The position numbers were made by a program, and so were the translations under genes. A DNA stretch of 64,000 nucleotides, taken from the NCBI GenBank assembly GCA_902702965.1, contig CACRXP010000017.1, positions 63,316-127,315 on the forward strand. Reading direction: 5' to 3'. The stretch is from Spirometra erinaceieuropaei (taxonomy: Eukaryota > Platyhelminthes > Cestoda > Diphyllobothriidea > Diphyllobothriidae). This document shows positions 39,060 through 47,414 of this stretch, in pieces. The notes beneath the pieces were generated by a model. The model was not told the DNA's origin. It ran no database searches and saw only the letters and a program-made list of their open reading frames with translations. The first letter of the stretch is position 1; each line of letters starts with the position of its first letter.

Positions 39060-39259
39060 CATTGATTATTCCCAATCGAAAACCAAAAGGAAAACGGGCT
39101 CGTTGATCAGTGAGTAGAGGCGTGGAATTCTAACTGACGGGTCGCGAATTGAAGCTTCAGATGTTCCACGCCTGGGGGTTTGGAATGGCTGGCTGACGAC
39201 GGCTAATAAGCCAGCAATGGCCATTTCAGTCTCCGTTGTCTTTGTCGGTAATAACGTAC

Positions 39260-39262
<3 letters not shown>
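39060..39262 (+). mobile_element. tRNA-derived SINE (Arg-like head type)
   Basis: Leader (TTCCCAATCGAAAACC), tRNA-like head CGGGCTCGTTGATCAGTG with ATTCTAA loop and GGTCGCGAATTGAAGC B-box remnant, then the SINE body to GTCTTTGTCGGTAATAA, directly followed by (TA)n. The hammerhead core CTGACGA is intact but GAA has become GCA (A13 changed), so this copy should be inactive. Confidence 0.83.

Positions 39263-39303
<41 letters not shown>
39263..39303. repeat. (TA)n microsatellite
   Basis: About 20 TA dinucleotides directly after the SINE end. Open frames through it encode only repetitive IY and are not genes. Confidence 0.95.
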
Positions 39304-39304
<1 letters not shown>

Positions 39305-39380
39305 CTGATTGAAGCAAAAATGCGCGTTCCCGGATATAACTGAGAAGATAAGGCGATCGCAGGAACCATAGGTATATTTG

Positions 39381-39420
39381 CCTGACGTTTCGAAAGCAAA
39401 CAAGCTTCCATCATCGGAGG
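39381..39420 (-). ncRNA. PLE hammerhead-like motif (ACGU type)
   Basis: Minus strand, downstream of the PLE endonuclease frame: stem I CCT/AGG, core CCGATGA (U4 changed to C), spacer T, stem II GGAAGC/GCTTTC around TTGTTT, then GAAACGTC (GAA, loopless stem III AC/GU, C17). Its position in the 3' region fits the hammerheads reported in Penelope terminal repeats. Confidence 0.65.
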
Positions 39421-39523
39421 TGGTTTGCGTACTGCACGTCACAGTATTTATGGGTTTTTGTTCTTCGTGCTGGCGTGTCACTGACTGCCAGCGCGCTGCA
39501 TCTCAAGGCTTGGCGATTTGTTG

Positions 39524-40786
39524 TCATGGCGGCAACGGTTCCTCCTCATTCTTTGTCGGGTGTGAGAAGGGGAGCGGCATCAAGGCGACCGCAGCCATTG
39601 CTCTTGTTTGCATTGTCCGTTGTCTGCCCTCCGCGCATCTCGCCTTCCTGCCCTGTTCGCACACGCCCGTAACCGTGTGGACGGTGGTTACCATGCTAGT
39701 GTTGACGTCGGGCTGGGGGTGCCTGTCACTGTCGTGGGTTCCCGCCTCGCTGCCCCGTTCATACCTGTCCGTAACTGTGTTGATGGTGGTTGTCATGCCG
39801 GTGTTGACGTCGGGCTGGGGGGTCCTGTCACTGTCTGGCGCTCTCCCCAGGGGCTGGCGTCTGTCTGTGTTCGGACCCAGAAGGCGGTCTCCTAGGTTTG
39901 TGTTCGTCGCCGGTTGTCCCCTGGTTTCGTCGGTTCCCGATTCCTGTCTATGCCCGTCTGTGTTCCCGCTGGGTTTGGGTTCGACTGCTGCCGTCTCTGG
40001 CCTGACGCCTCGTCGGTGGCCCTGCTTATTGAATTTCGCCCGTAAGGCTTGGTAGGCGGCCGGCAAAGTTACGCAGCGGTTGATCGAGGTAGTTGTGGTG
40101 TGCCAGGCTTCGAGCGTCTCCCTGACCGTTTGATCGCTCCCTTGGCCCAAGACTTCGGCGTCTTGGTAGGCGAAGGCATGGTCGAAAGTTGCGCAATGTT
40201 CCGCCACCAGCGAGAGCTGATCCATTCTTCTCACCGCTCTTGCATGCTCGTCCATGCGGGTCTGCAATCTCTTCCCAGTTTCCCCAACGTAGTTGGCTTC
40301 ACAGGAGGTACACGGGATCCGATAGACAACATTGGCGGTTTCGCCTCGTGGCAGGGGCGTTTTTGGTCTCATGACCAGACGTCTAATTGTCGCTTCGGGT
40401 TTATGGGCGATGCCGACACCCAATGGTTCCAAAATACGAGCAACTGCCTCGGAAACAATCGCAATGTATGGCAGCGCTCGCCAGACTTTCGGCTGATTTG
40501 CCGTTGATTTTACGGTTGGTCTGGACAGTCTGCTGCGTTCAATAAAGCTGCGGGGGTAACCGTTGGAGGTGAACATCCGCCGTAGATAGTGGAATTCGGC
40601 TATCTTGTCGGCCGGTTCGCTGCAGTGAGTGTCAACTCTCTTGTAAAGAGATCGAACACAGCTTCGTTTGTGACACAGCGGATGATTGCTGTGGTAGGAC
40701 AGGACCTGGCGCGTGTTAGTGGCCTTTCTGTAGACCGTCGTTTTCAGGCTCCCGTTGACCTTGCGATGGACCAGAACGTCTAGAAA
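39524..40786 (-). pseudogene. Penelope RT thumb and GIY-YIG endonuclease, 5'-truncated but open
   Basis: A 421-codon frame without stops. It starts mid-domain at 40786 with FLDVLVHRKVNGSLKTTVYR, the block just after the RT catalytic core, and abuts a TA-rich tract, so the RT palm and true start are missing. Next come HPLCHKRSCVRSLYKR, the linker VSEAVARILEPLGVGIAHKP, then the GIY-YIG domain: NVVYRIPCTSCEANYVGETG (VVY and YVG halves, with a C-x2-C pair), KRLQTRMDEHARAVRR with the catalytic-type R and E-H, and TVRETLEAWHTTTTSINR. From about residue 245 a Pro/Thr/Asp-rich tail of about 175 residues follows. It contains a 34-residue tandem duplication (DSDRxPQPDVNT) and may be 3' UTR that happens to be open. 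PLEs use this enzyme to nick DNA for target-primed reverse transcription. Confidence 0.85.
39669..39872. repeat. 102-bp tandem duplication in the PLE tail
   Basis: GTGTTGACGTCGGGCTGGGG occurs at 39699 and again at 39801, with flanking text also repeated (GTGT.GA.GGTGGTT..CATGC). The period of 102 is a multiple of 3, so the reverse-strand frame stays open through both copies. Confidence 0.85.
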
Positions 40787-40858
40787 TATAATTATATATA
40801 ATATATATATATATTATATTATATAATTATATTATATTATATAATATAAAATATATAA
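40787..40858. repeat. TA-rich microsatellite
   Basis: Imperfect (TA)n/(ATAT)n tract exactly at the 5' truncation point of the PLE. Confidence 0.9.
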
Positions 40859-41010
40859 TTGTCAAGTGGGCGTTTGACCCTCACTGTTGTGGTTAGGATC
40901 TCACTCGATACCATTCTGTCCGCACGCCAGCTTGCTACATGCGACAACGAACGCTGTGTCAGAGGACACAAACCGCCTATAATAAATGAGCAGCTCGCTA
41001 AGAGTGCAAC
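40859..41010. other. Unassigned 150-bp spacer between TA tracts
   Basis: Unique-looking sequence flanked by TA repeats on both sides. No motif recognised. It could be an unrecognised short element. Confidence 0.4.
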
Positions 41011-41057
41011 ATATATATATATATATGACAGAGAAGGGAGGACATAGTCTGGGGGGT

Positions 41058-41110
41058 AGATTGATACTGTACTGTTTCGGGCTCATTGTGCCTTTATGCA
41101 GCCAATCATA
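41058..41110 (-). ncRNA. Hammerhead-like motif in fold-back unit (weak)
   Basis: Minus strand: GATTGG and TCAATC could form stem I (6 pairs with G-U), GGC/GCC stem II, GAA then AC...GT. The core reads CTGCATAA instead of CTGANGA. This is suggestive only. Confidence 0.25.
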
Positions 41111-41436
41111 AACCTGACCACCAGCAGCTGGGACAAGAAACACAAACATGCGCACAGACGCATCTGGCGCAGTCGGTCAAGCACTGAGGCCTACCAGATG
41201 GGTCATAAGCACTTCATCGAACCGAAGTCCATTAGCGCCTCGCCACCTGACATTCTCTGTCGCTGCAGATCGGGTATTTATTCACTCAAAAATTGGCGCA
41301 CACCGATACATTGGCAGTTAGCGAGGCACTGATGAACTGCTGTTCGAGGAAATACTTGTGACCCAACTGGTGGAACCCAGTGGTGGACCACCTGCGACAG
41401 GCGATTCTGTGCGCAAGCTTATGTTTCCGGTACCAA

Positions 41437-41500
41437 CTGGTGGTCAAAGTTATGATTGGCTGAATGAAGGAAAACAACCCCGAAACAGTGCTGTATCAAT
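41437..41500 (+). ncRNA. Hammerhead-like motif in fold-back unit
   Basis: GATTGG / TCAATC stem I, core CTGAATGA (one base longer than CTGANGA), a short stem II (AGG / CCC region), GAA, stem III region ACAGTGCTGT, position 17 = A. Stem I pairing is good, but the inserted core base would break the known catalytic core unless the fold differs. The copy at 44.35 kb has the same core. Confidence 0.35.
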
Positions 41501-41535
41501 CTACCCCCCAGACTATGTTGCCTCCCCTCCGTCAT

Positions 41536-41594
41536 ATACGTATATACATATATATATATATTGAAAAATAGGCATTAAATTTATATATATAATT
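41536..41594. repeat. TA-rich tract
   Basis: TATATACATATATATATATA and similar between the fold-back element and the 352-bp array. Confidence 0.85.
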
Positions 41595-41636
41595 AAGGTA
41601 AAATACCGTACCCAAGAAGCAGATACTTGCTGAAAG

Positions 41637-41708
41637 CACAGACACGTGTTTCGCCGATATTCTGCCGCTGCGTGACACAACTGCGAGGGGTTCGGCTCCT
41701 TAGTGGGA
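41637..41708 (-). ncRNA. 352-bp repeat hammerhead, unit 1 (mutated core)
   Basis: Core is CTAAGGA (G5 changed), stem II GCCGA/TCGGC kept, GAAACACGTGTC kept. Predicted inactive. Confidence 0.65.
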
Positions 41709-41988
41709 CCCCGAGCGATCTCTAGCGGTTTCTGGTATATGAACTCCAGAGAATAACCAAGCGAATAATTTCAGAAATTTATCAGTGCAGTACTTGGAGA
41801 TAAACATCCAGGACATAACTTTTTAGGGTCAAAACCGAAATGGCAATGAATATTTGACTCGAAGACAATCAACTGCTGTGGAAAAACCACGTAATGCCCA
41901 TTCTACAAAAACGTAGTACTACGAGTAGTGTGAAATCCATATAGTAAAGGTATTATACCGTAATCCCGACATAGATACATCCTGAAAG

Positions 41989-42059
41989 CCCAGACAAGAG
42001 TTTCGCCGATATTCTGCCGCTGCATAACACAGCTGCGAGGGGTTCGGCTCTTCAGTAGG
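41989..42059 (-). ncRNA. 352-bp repeat hammerhead, unit 2 (core intact)
   Basis: Stem I CCTA/TGGG (one G-U), core CTGAAGA, stem II GCCGA/TCGGC capped by a large hairpin domain, GAA, stem III AC/GU with loop TCTT, C17. All invariant core positions are present. Confidence 0.78.
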
Positions 42060-42340
42060 ACCCCCAGCGTTCTCCAGCGGTTTCTGGTATATGAACTCCA
42101 GAGAATAATCAAGCGAATGATTTCAGAAATTAATCAGTGAAGGACTTGGAGTTATATATCCGGGAAATTAATTTTTATGGTCAGAACCGAAATGTCAATG
42201 AACATGGGAGTCGAAGACAATTAACTACTGTGGAATAACCACGTAATGCACATTCTACAATTAAATTGTACTACGAGTAGTATGAAATCCATATAGTAAA
42301 GATATTATACAGTACTCCCGACATAGATACTTGCTGAAAG

Positions 42341-42411
42341 CCCAGACACGTGTTTCGCCGATATTCTGCCGATGCGTGAGACAACTGCGAGGGGTTCGGC
42401 TCTTCAGTGTG
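42341..42411 (-). ncRNA. 352-bp repeat hammerhead, unit 3
   Basis: Core CTGAAGA, stem II GCCGA/TCGGC and GAAACACGTGTC are intact. Stem I is weakened by CACA facing TGGG. Confidence 0.7.
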
Positions 42412-42695
42412 ACCCCCAGCGTTCTCTAGCGTTTTATGGTATATGAACTCCAAAGAATAATGAAGCGAATAATTTCAGAAATTAATCAGTGCAGGACTTG
42501 GAGTTAAATCTCCGGGACATGACTTTTTATGGTCAGAACCGAAATTTTAATGAACATTTGAGTCGAAGACAATTAACTACTGTGGAATAACCACGTAATG
42601 CCCATTTTACAAACAAGTAGTACTACCAGTAGTAGTATGAAATCCATATAGAAAAGGTATTATACCGTACTCCCGACGTAGATACTTGTTAAAAG

Positions 42696-42766
42696 CCCAG
42701 AAACGTGTTTCGCCGATATTCTGCCGCTGCGTGACACAGCTGCGAGCGGTTCGGATCTTCATTGGG
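42696..42766 (-). ncRNA. 352-bp repeat hammerhead, unit 4 (decayed)
   Basis: C3 is replaced (ATGAAGA) and the cleavage-site region reads ACGTTTC, so both strands of the core are damaged. Confidence 0.6.
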
Positions 42767-42949
42767 ACTCCCAGCGTTTCTAGCGGTTTATGGTATATGA
42801 ACTCCAGAGAAGAATCAAGCGAATAATTTCAGAAATTAATAAGTGCAGGACTTGGAGTTAAATCTCCGGGACTGAATAATTTCTGAAATTATTCGCATGA
42901 ATATTCTCTGGGGTCCATATACAAGAAACCGATAGAGAAAGCTGGGGGT

Positions 42950-43020
42950 CCTACTGAATAGACGAACCCCTCACAGCTGTGTCACGCAGCGACGGAATTT
43001 CGGCGAAACTCGTGTCTGGG
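42950..43020 (+). ncRNA. 352-bp repeat hammerhead, unit 5 (mutated core)
   Basis: Core CTGAATA (G8 changed to T), stem II GACGA facing TCGGC weakened, GAAACTCGTGTC kept. Confidence 0.62.
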
Positions 43021-43291
43021 CTTTTAGCAAGTATCTATGTCGGGAGTACTGTATAATACATTTACTATATGGATTTCATTCTACTCGTCGTACTACTTGT
43101 TTGTAGAATGGGCATTACGTGGTTATTCCAAAGAAATTGATTGCCTTCGACTCAAATGTTCATTTAAATGTCGGTTCTGACCCTAAATAGAGATGTCCTG
43201 GATATTTCACTCCAAATCCTGCACTAATTAATTTCTGAAATTATTCGCTTGATAATTTCTGGAGTGCATATACCAGAAACCGCTAGTTAAC

Positions 43292-43379
43292 GCTGGGGGT
43301 CCCACTGAAGAGCCGAACCCCTCGCAGCTGTGTCACGCAGCGGCAGAATATCGGCGAAACTCTTGTCTGGGCTTTCAGC
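43292..43379 (+). ncRNA. 352-bp repeat hammerhead, unit 6 (best copy)
   Basis: Stem I CCCA/TGGG extends beyond an internal loop into GCTG/CAGC (43292-43295 with 43376-43379). Core CTGAAGA is at 43305-43311. Stem II is GCCGA/TCGGC and carries an inner hairpin GCTGTG..CGCAGC. GAA, stem III AC/GU with loop TCTT, and C17 at 43367 follow. All invariant nucleotides are present. A stem I internal loop together with a stem II loop domain is the layout that allows the tertiary contact known to speed natural hammerheads. Confidence 0.82.
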
Positions 43380-43652
43380 AAGTATCTAGGTCGGGAGTAC
43401 GGTATAATACCTTTACCATATGAAATTCATACTACTCGTAGTACTACTTGTTTGTAGAATGGGCATTACGTGGTTATTCCACAGCAATTGATTGTCTTCG
43501 ACTCACATTTTCATTGAAATTACTGTTCTGACCCAATGAAGTCATGTACCGGATTTTTCACTCCAAGTCCTGCACTGATAAATTTCTGAAATTATTCGCT
43601 TGGTTATTCTCTGGAGTTCATATACCAGAAACCTCTGGAGAACGCTCGGAGA

Positions 43653-43723
43653 CCCACTGAAGATCCGAACCGCTCGCAGCTGCGTCACGCAGCGGCAGAA
43701 TATCGGCGAAACACGTTTCTGGG
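43653..43723 (+). ncRNA. 352-bp repeat hammerhead, unit 7
   Basis: Stem I CCCA/TGGG and core CTGAAGA are intact and stem II keeps four pairs (CCGA/TCGG). Stem III is damaged (ACACGTTT in place of ACACGTGT). Confidence 0.68.
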
Positions 43724-43955
43724 CTTTTAACAAGTATCTACGTCGGGAGTACGGTATAATACCTTTTCTATATGGATTTCATACTACTACAGGTAGTACT
43801 ACTTGTTTGTAAAATGGGCATTACGTGGTTATTCCACAGTAGTTAATTGTCTTCGACTCAAATGTTCATTAAAATTTCGGTTCTGACCCTAAAATGTCAT
43901 GTCCCGGATATTTAACTCCAAGTCCGGCACTTATTTATTTCTGAAATTATTCGCT

Positions 43956-43957
<2 letters not shown>

Positions 43958-43988
<31 letters not shown>
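43958..43988. repeat. (TA)n microsatellite
   Basis: Pure TA tract at the end of the 352-bp array. Confidence 0.95.
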
Positions 43989-43992
<4 letters not shown>

Positions 43993-44056
43993 TTGATATT
44001 GGCTCTCACGGATCGTTCACTTGGTACTCACTCGTTCCGTTGTGATTTCGGTATGT

Positions 44057-44282
44057 ACGATCGGTGATCGCCCTCTATCACTGTGTATATCCCGATCGAA
44101 AACCGACAGTGCAGCGGGCTCGTGGCCCGGTTGGTATAGGCGTGTATTTCTAAATCAACAGGTCGCGAGTTCAATGCTCGGGCGTTCCACACTTCGGGCT
44201 TGGGTATGGCTGGCTGACGACGGCTAATAAGCCAGAAATGGCCATTCCAGTCGCCCTTGTCTTTGTCGGTAATAACATAATG
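44057..44282 (+). mobile_element. tRNA-derived SINE (Arg-like head type), full length
   Basis: Leader GATCGGTGATCGCCC...ATATCCCGATCGAAAACC, head GGGCTCGTGGCCCGGTTGG (A-box) with TTTCTAA loop and GGTCGCGAGTTCAATGC (B-box), joined to the common SINE body from TTCCACACTTCGGGC through GTCTTTGTCGGTAATAA. It ends against a short TATATATA run. Confidence 0.87.
44208..44252 (+). ncRNA. SINE hammerhead, intact
   Basis: Stem I GGCTGG/CCAGTC (6 pairs, one G-U), core CTGACGA (44214-44220), stem II GGCT/AGCC with AATA loop and a C-A mismatch at its base, GAA, stem III ATGG/CCAT (or AT/AT with GGCC loop), T17. Compared with the 48-kb copies (GACTGG/CCGGTC), both stem I strands differ while pairing is kept. 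Confidence 0.72.
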
Positions 44283-44294
44283 CCTATATATATA

Positions 44295-44525
44295 GCAGCG
44301 AGGAGGGACGACAGAGAATGCGGGTAGATTGTTACAGCACTGTTTCGGGCTTATTCTGCCTTCATTCAGCCATTCATAACCCTGACCACGAGCAGCTGCG
44401 ACCAGAAACACAAACATGCGCGCATACGCATCTGGCGCAGTCGGTCCACCACTGAGGCCTACCAGATGGGTCATAAGCACTTCATCGAACCGAAGTTCAT
44501 CAGTGCCTCGCCACCTGTCATTCTC
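44295..44525 (-). mobile_element. Single unit of the fold-back element
   Basis: About 230 bases match 41030-41270: GTAGATTG.TAC, CTGTTTCGGGCT, AGACGCATCTGGCGCAGTCG-like text, and ACTGAGGCCTACCAGATGGG. It abuts the start of the PLE at 44525. A hammerhead-like core CTGAATGA occurs on the minus strand at about 44370, with weaker stem I than at 41.4 kb. Confidence 0.72.
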
Positions 44526-44562
44526 TGTCAGAATAAATTTTCTGGCGTGACAGGGCAGCCAG
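44525..44562 (-). mobile_element. Inverted scrap of the PLE terminal repeat
   Basis: The reverse complement of this stretch matches 47359-47392 in the 3' terminal repeat (GGCTGCCCTGTCACGCCA, then AAATTTATTCTGAC). It meets the forward 5' repeat at AGTGACGCCA, forming a short palindrome. PLE insertions often carry such inverted partial copies at the 5' end. Confidence 0.7.
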
Positions 44563-44609
44563 TGACGCCAGCAAATTCATTCTGACCAGTTCACTTTCTC
44601 CACTGTTTA

Positions 44610-44657
44610 TTTCGTCTGACGACGGGTTGGTGTCACCAGCTGGAAAATTTACGAGTA
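44610..44657 (+). ncRNA. PLE hammerhead in 5' terminal repeat (AAUU type)
   Basis: Stem I TCGT/ACGA, core CTGACGA (44616-44622), spacer C, stem II built on TTGGT/ACCAG pairing, then GAAAATTT: GAA, loopless stem III AA/UU, U17, followed by ACGAG. This register equals the GAAACGTC form of other PLEs with two base-pair changes. The pair nearest the core in stem II is poor in this copy. Confidence 0.62.
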
Positions 44658-44706
44658 GAACTCAATTTTTCAGACGAGCCTTCTATCTTCATCATATTAT
44701 ATCGGA

Positions 44707-47070
44707 ATGCACACTACCTCAGCTATCCAGCATATTTTTGGGCGTCAAATGCTTATTCTCACCAGACGTTGGGAGAAATTTGCTCAGAGACAGGCTACAA
44801 CTTACGAGCAGCTGACGTTTCTTCATCGATGTCGCGATCATGGCATCCTACCGAAGTCTCTTCGTTTCAAGCCCACTCTACCGAATGAGACTGGGAGGCT
44901 ACTTGCACGCAAATATGGATTTCGCGTTTTGGGTGCCGTTATATCAGACGTCCACCGTCGCCTTTGCAGATTCGATGCAACAATATCCGACCTTCGAAGC
45001 CAGTGTGCCACAACATTGCCTGAAAATGTATTCGCAGACGTGCTAAACCGAATAAATTTCACCGCTTTAGACGCCAGAATGAAAAATCGAGCCGATCTTC
45101 AAGCGAAACTGCAATCTCTTCTTCGCCCTGTCAACGAAACCAGCAGATCGACAAGAGTTGTTAACCTCTCTAAAAGGAGTCTAGCATCCGCTGAACTTAG
45201 TCTACTATCTAGAGGAACAAAATTCAGCCACTCTGACGCTGCGACCACAAACTTATTAGCGAGCCTTGAATCTATTTTACTGACCTCCGCTGTGGCTGAA
45301 GAAATGCGCGCAGACATAGGCAACTGTGCCACTGGTCTCCTTCGACAAAGGAAGCATTACCAAGTCTTGCCAATCGATGAAGAAAAAGGACTACAGTCGC
45401 TTAGGACGGACGACAGCATTGTGATTGTGTCTGCTGACAAAGGTGGCGCGACCGCCGTCATGGAAAAGAGTGATTACGTCAACAAGGCTAACCAAGCCTT
45501 TAACGACAGGGAAGCCTACACACCACTCGCGGAGGACCCAACTAAAAAGCAAGCCGCAGCTGTAAAAAAGAAGGTGAATGAGCTCACTCGACTGAAGCTC
45601 ATAACCCCCGATGACTCCAGATGTATGACTCTCAACGACCCCCGAATAGCCCATGCATATGGCCTTCCAAAGGTGCACAAAGAAGGTGCGCCATTGAGGA
45701 TCATTGTGCCGCTTATTTGATCACCCACCTACAACCTCGCTAAATGGTTATACAGGCACCTGAAGCACCTCACCAATGGATCACAATATAGCATCAAAAA
45801 CTCTCAGGCATTCCTCCAGAAGATCCAAGGCCTGAAAGTAAGTCCTGATGAGTGTATTCTATCGTTTGATGTGGTTGCCCTGTTTTCCTCAATACCACAT
45901 GACCTAGCGATTGAGAGCGTAACCCGACGCCTGCAAGATAACCCAACCAACATTCCGATAGAACACATTTCACAACTTCTTAGACTCTGTCTCAAGAACT
46001 ACTGCCAATTCGATGGAAAGTTTTATCAACAGGTTAGGGGCACACCAATGGGCTCGCCAATATCAGGTCTACTAGCTGAACTAGTACTACAACAACTAGA
46101 AGAGGAGGTTATGCGGACCTTTAAACCAAAAATGTGGCTCAGATACGTAGATGATACGTTTGTTATCATGAAGACCTGCGAAATTGAGCAGCTACACCTG
46201 AGTCTGAAAAGCGTGTTCGCAGCTATCCAGTTTACTTGCTAAAAGGCAACAGAAGGCATTCTCCCGATTCTAGACGTTAGTATCCAAACACTAAGTGATG
46301 GCGGCCTTGTAACAAGCGTCTACCGAAAAGACACCAGTGCTGACGTCATTCTTAATTATGAAAGCAACCATCCTGCGGCTCATAAAAGGAGCTGTGTCCG
46401 AACCCTTTTCCACCGGGCCTATCGGTACTGCAGCAGCGACGATCTACGTAAGAAAGAACTCGCTTTCCTGTATCGGTTATTCCGACTCAACGGATACCCG
46501 GTCAGCTTTGTAAAAAATTGTCTCAGGCATCAAAGACAACCACAACTCTTTGGTTCAAATGAGGGACCAGAACATCGGAAATTCTACTTGCTACCCTACA
46601 TGCAGGGTATTTCCGAAGCGATCGCCCGACAACTAAACCGGTTTGGCATCTTCATTGCCCACAAGCCGGCGTCCTCTGTGCGCGCAACACTATCGCGAGT
46701 GAAAGACCCTATACCTAAAGAGCAGAAAACTAATGTCATCTACCGCATTCCGTGTGCCAATTGCTCTTGCGACTATGTTGGCCATACAGGCCGACGACTT
46801 GGGACGCGTATAAACGAGCACAAACTAGCGATCCGCCGACGTGACCCTTTGTCACTCGTGTTTGCACACGCCCTTGAAAGCGACCATCGCTTCAACTGGG
46901 AAGGAACTGAAGTTGTTGCCGTGGCGAACACAAAACACGCTCGTGAATTCCTCGAAGCCTGGCACTCTAACACGACAAGCATCAATCGCCATGTCGATCT
47001 AGATGCTCATTACGAAGGTCTGCGCGCCCGGCTCACTGACTTGCGCCCACAACCTAACAACAGCCGCTAA
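44707..47070 (+). pseudogene. Penelope reverse transcriptase-GIY-YIG endonuclease, two nonsense codons
   Basis: A single frame of 788 codons, interrupted only by TGA at 45718-45720 and TAA at 46240-46242. N-terminal region: QLTFLHRCRDHGILPKS. RT: VSADKGGATAVMEKSDYV, then YGLPKVHKEGAPLRIIVPLI before the first stop, LSFDVVALFSSIPHD (motif A, catalytic D near residue 388), QVRGTPMGSPISGLLAE (motif B), LRYVDDTFVIMK (motif C, D482-D483), PILDVSIQTL, VYRKDTSADVI and HPAAHKRSCVRTLF. Linker: RFGIFIAHKPASSVRATL. Endonuclease from about residue 676: NVIYRIPCANC (GIY half), CDYVGHTGRRLGTRINEHK (YVG near 690-692, with R and E), EFLEAWHSNTTSINRHVDL. All visible catalytic residues are kept. The protein would copy element RNA from a nicked target. 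The ATG at 44707 lies inside the 5' terminal repeat, so the true start is uncertain. Each stop is explicable by one substitution, implying recent activity. Confidence 0.92.
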
Positions 47071-47366
47071 TCCACACTGGGCCATGAAGAATCGCACTAT
47101 TTCGTCACCCCATTACACCCCCAGACACTGCGAACCGCAACTGCAAACCGTAACACCTCTACGTTGGGCTCACTGACCTCCGCCCGCATGCCGGATCGAC
47201 GACCATTAAGCCCACTGCCCATAATTCCATTGATTCGTCATCCCCCCTACCCTCCAACATAGGGAGACGCAAAAATTCCGCCTTCCATCCCTTGCCACGG
47301 ATCCCAGCCTAATTATCTGTCCACCCCCATTCACACATTAGTTGCTTGCCTGTCACTGGCTGCCCT
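47071..47366 (+). other. PLE 3' untranslated region
   Basis: C-rich non-coding stretch between the endonuclease stop and the 3' terminal repeat (CCCCATTACACCCCCAGAC, CATCCCCCCTACCCTCC). No feature is visible inside it. Confidence 0.7.
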
Positions 47367-47414
47367 GTCACGCCAGCAAATTTATTCTGACCAGTTCACT
47401 TTCTCCAATGTTTA

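Larger units (their letters stand above)
41030..41535. mobile_element. Fold-back element: two ~230-bp inverted units
   Basis: 41030-41270 and 41310-41535 are inverted copies. Outer ends read GACATAGTCTGGGGGGTAGA and its complement, and inner ends meet near GCGCCTCGCC / GCGAGGCACTGATG. A third single unit lies at 44295-44525. Each unit contains CCCGAAACAG and GATTGGCTG (unit orientation). The pair is bounded by (TA)n on both sides. There is no coding capacity. Minus-strand frames through the unit (GLSGGP..., WLNEG.ISPKQ) are too short and diverge in frame. Confidence 0.75.
41595..42877 (-). mobile_element. 352-bp tandem repeat array, minus orientation (units 1-4)
   Basis: Head-to-tail copies with hammerhead landmarks (GACACGTGTTTCGCC or variants) at 41641, 41993, 42345 and 42700, giving spacings of 352, 352 and 355. 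The last copy is cut at the junction near 42877 where orientation flips. Units have no coding capacity. Each contains one hammerhead fold on the minus strand plus a conserved non-coding body (AATTTCTGAAATTATTCGC, GTACTACTTGTTTGTAGAAT in ribozyme orientation). Short tandem units with one type I hammerhead per unit, and no protein, match the definition of animal retrozymes. That name is an inference. Confidence 0.88.
42878..43957 (+). mobile_element. 352-bp tandem repeat array, plus orientation (units 5-7)
   Basis: Three copies facing the opposite way to units 1-4. Predicted cleavage positions fall at 43016, 43367 and 43719 (spacings 351 and 352). The junction at about 42877 joins the two arrays into a ~2.3-kb inverted repeat. 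The array ends abruptly at a (TA)n tract at 43958. Confidence 0.88.

Noticed and set aside
39066..39481. Open frames with runs of alternating I and Y
   Set aside because: They are translations of the (TA)n tract and SINE body, not proteins. The same applies to 48189-48560.
41339..41375. CTGATGA followed by GAGGAAAT in the fold-back unit
   Set aside because: The bases around it form a different simple hairpin, the GAA block has no U at position 16.1 in register, and the three units do not keep the pairing.
41595..43957. CRISPR-like regular repeats
   Set aside because: The 352-bp period and whole-unit similarity are those of tandem repeats. There are no short repeats with unique spacers, and the setting is eukaryotic.
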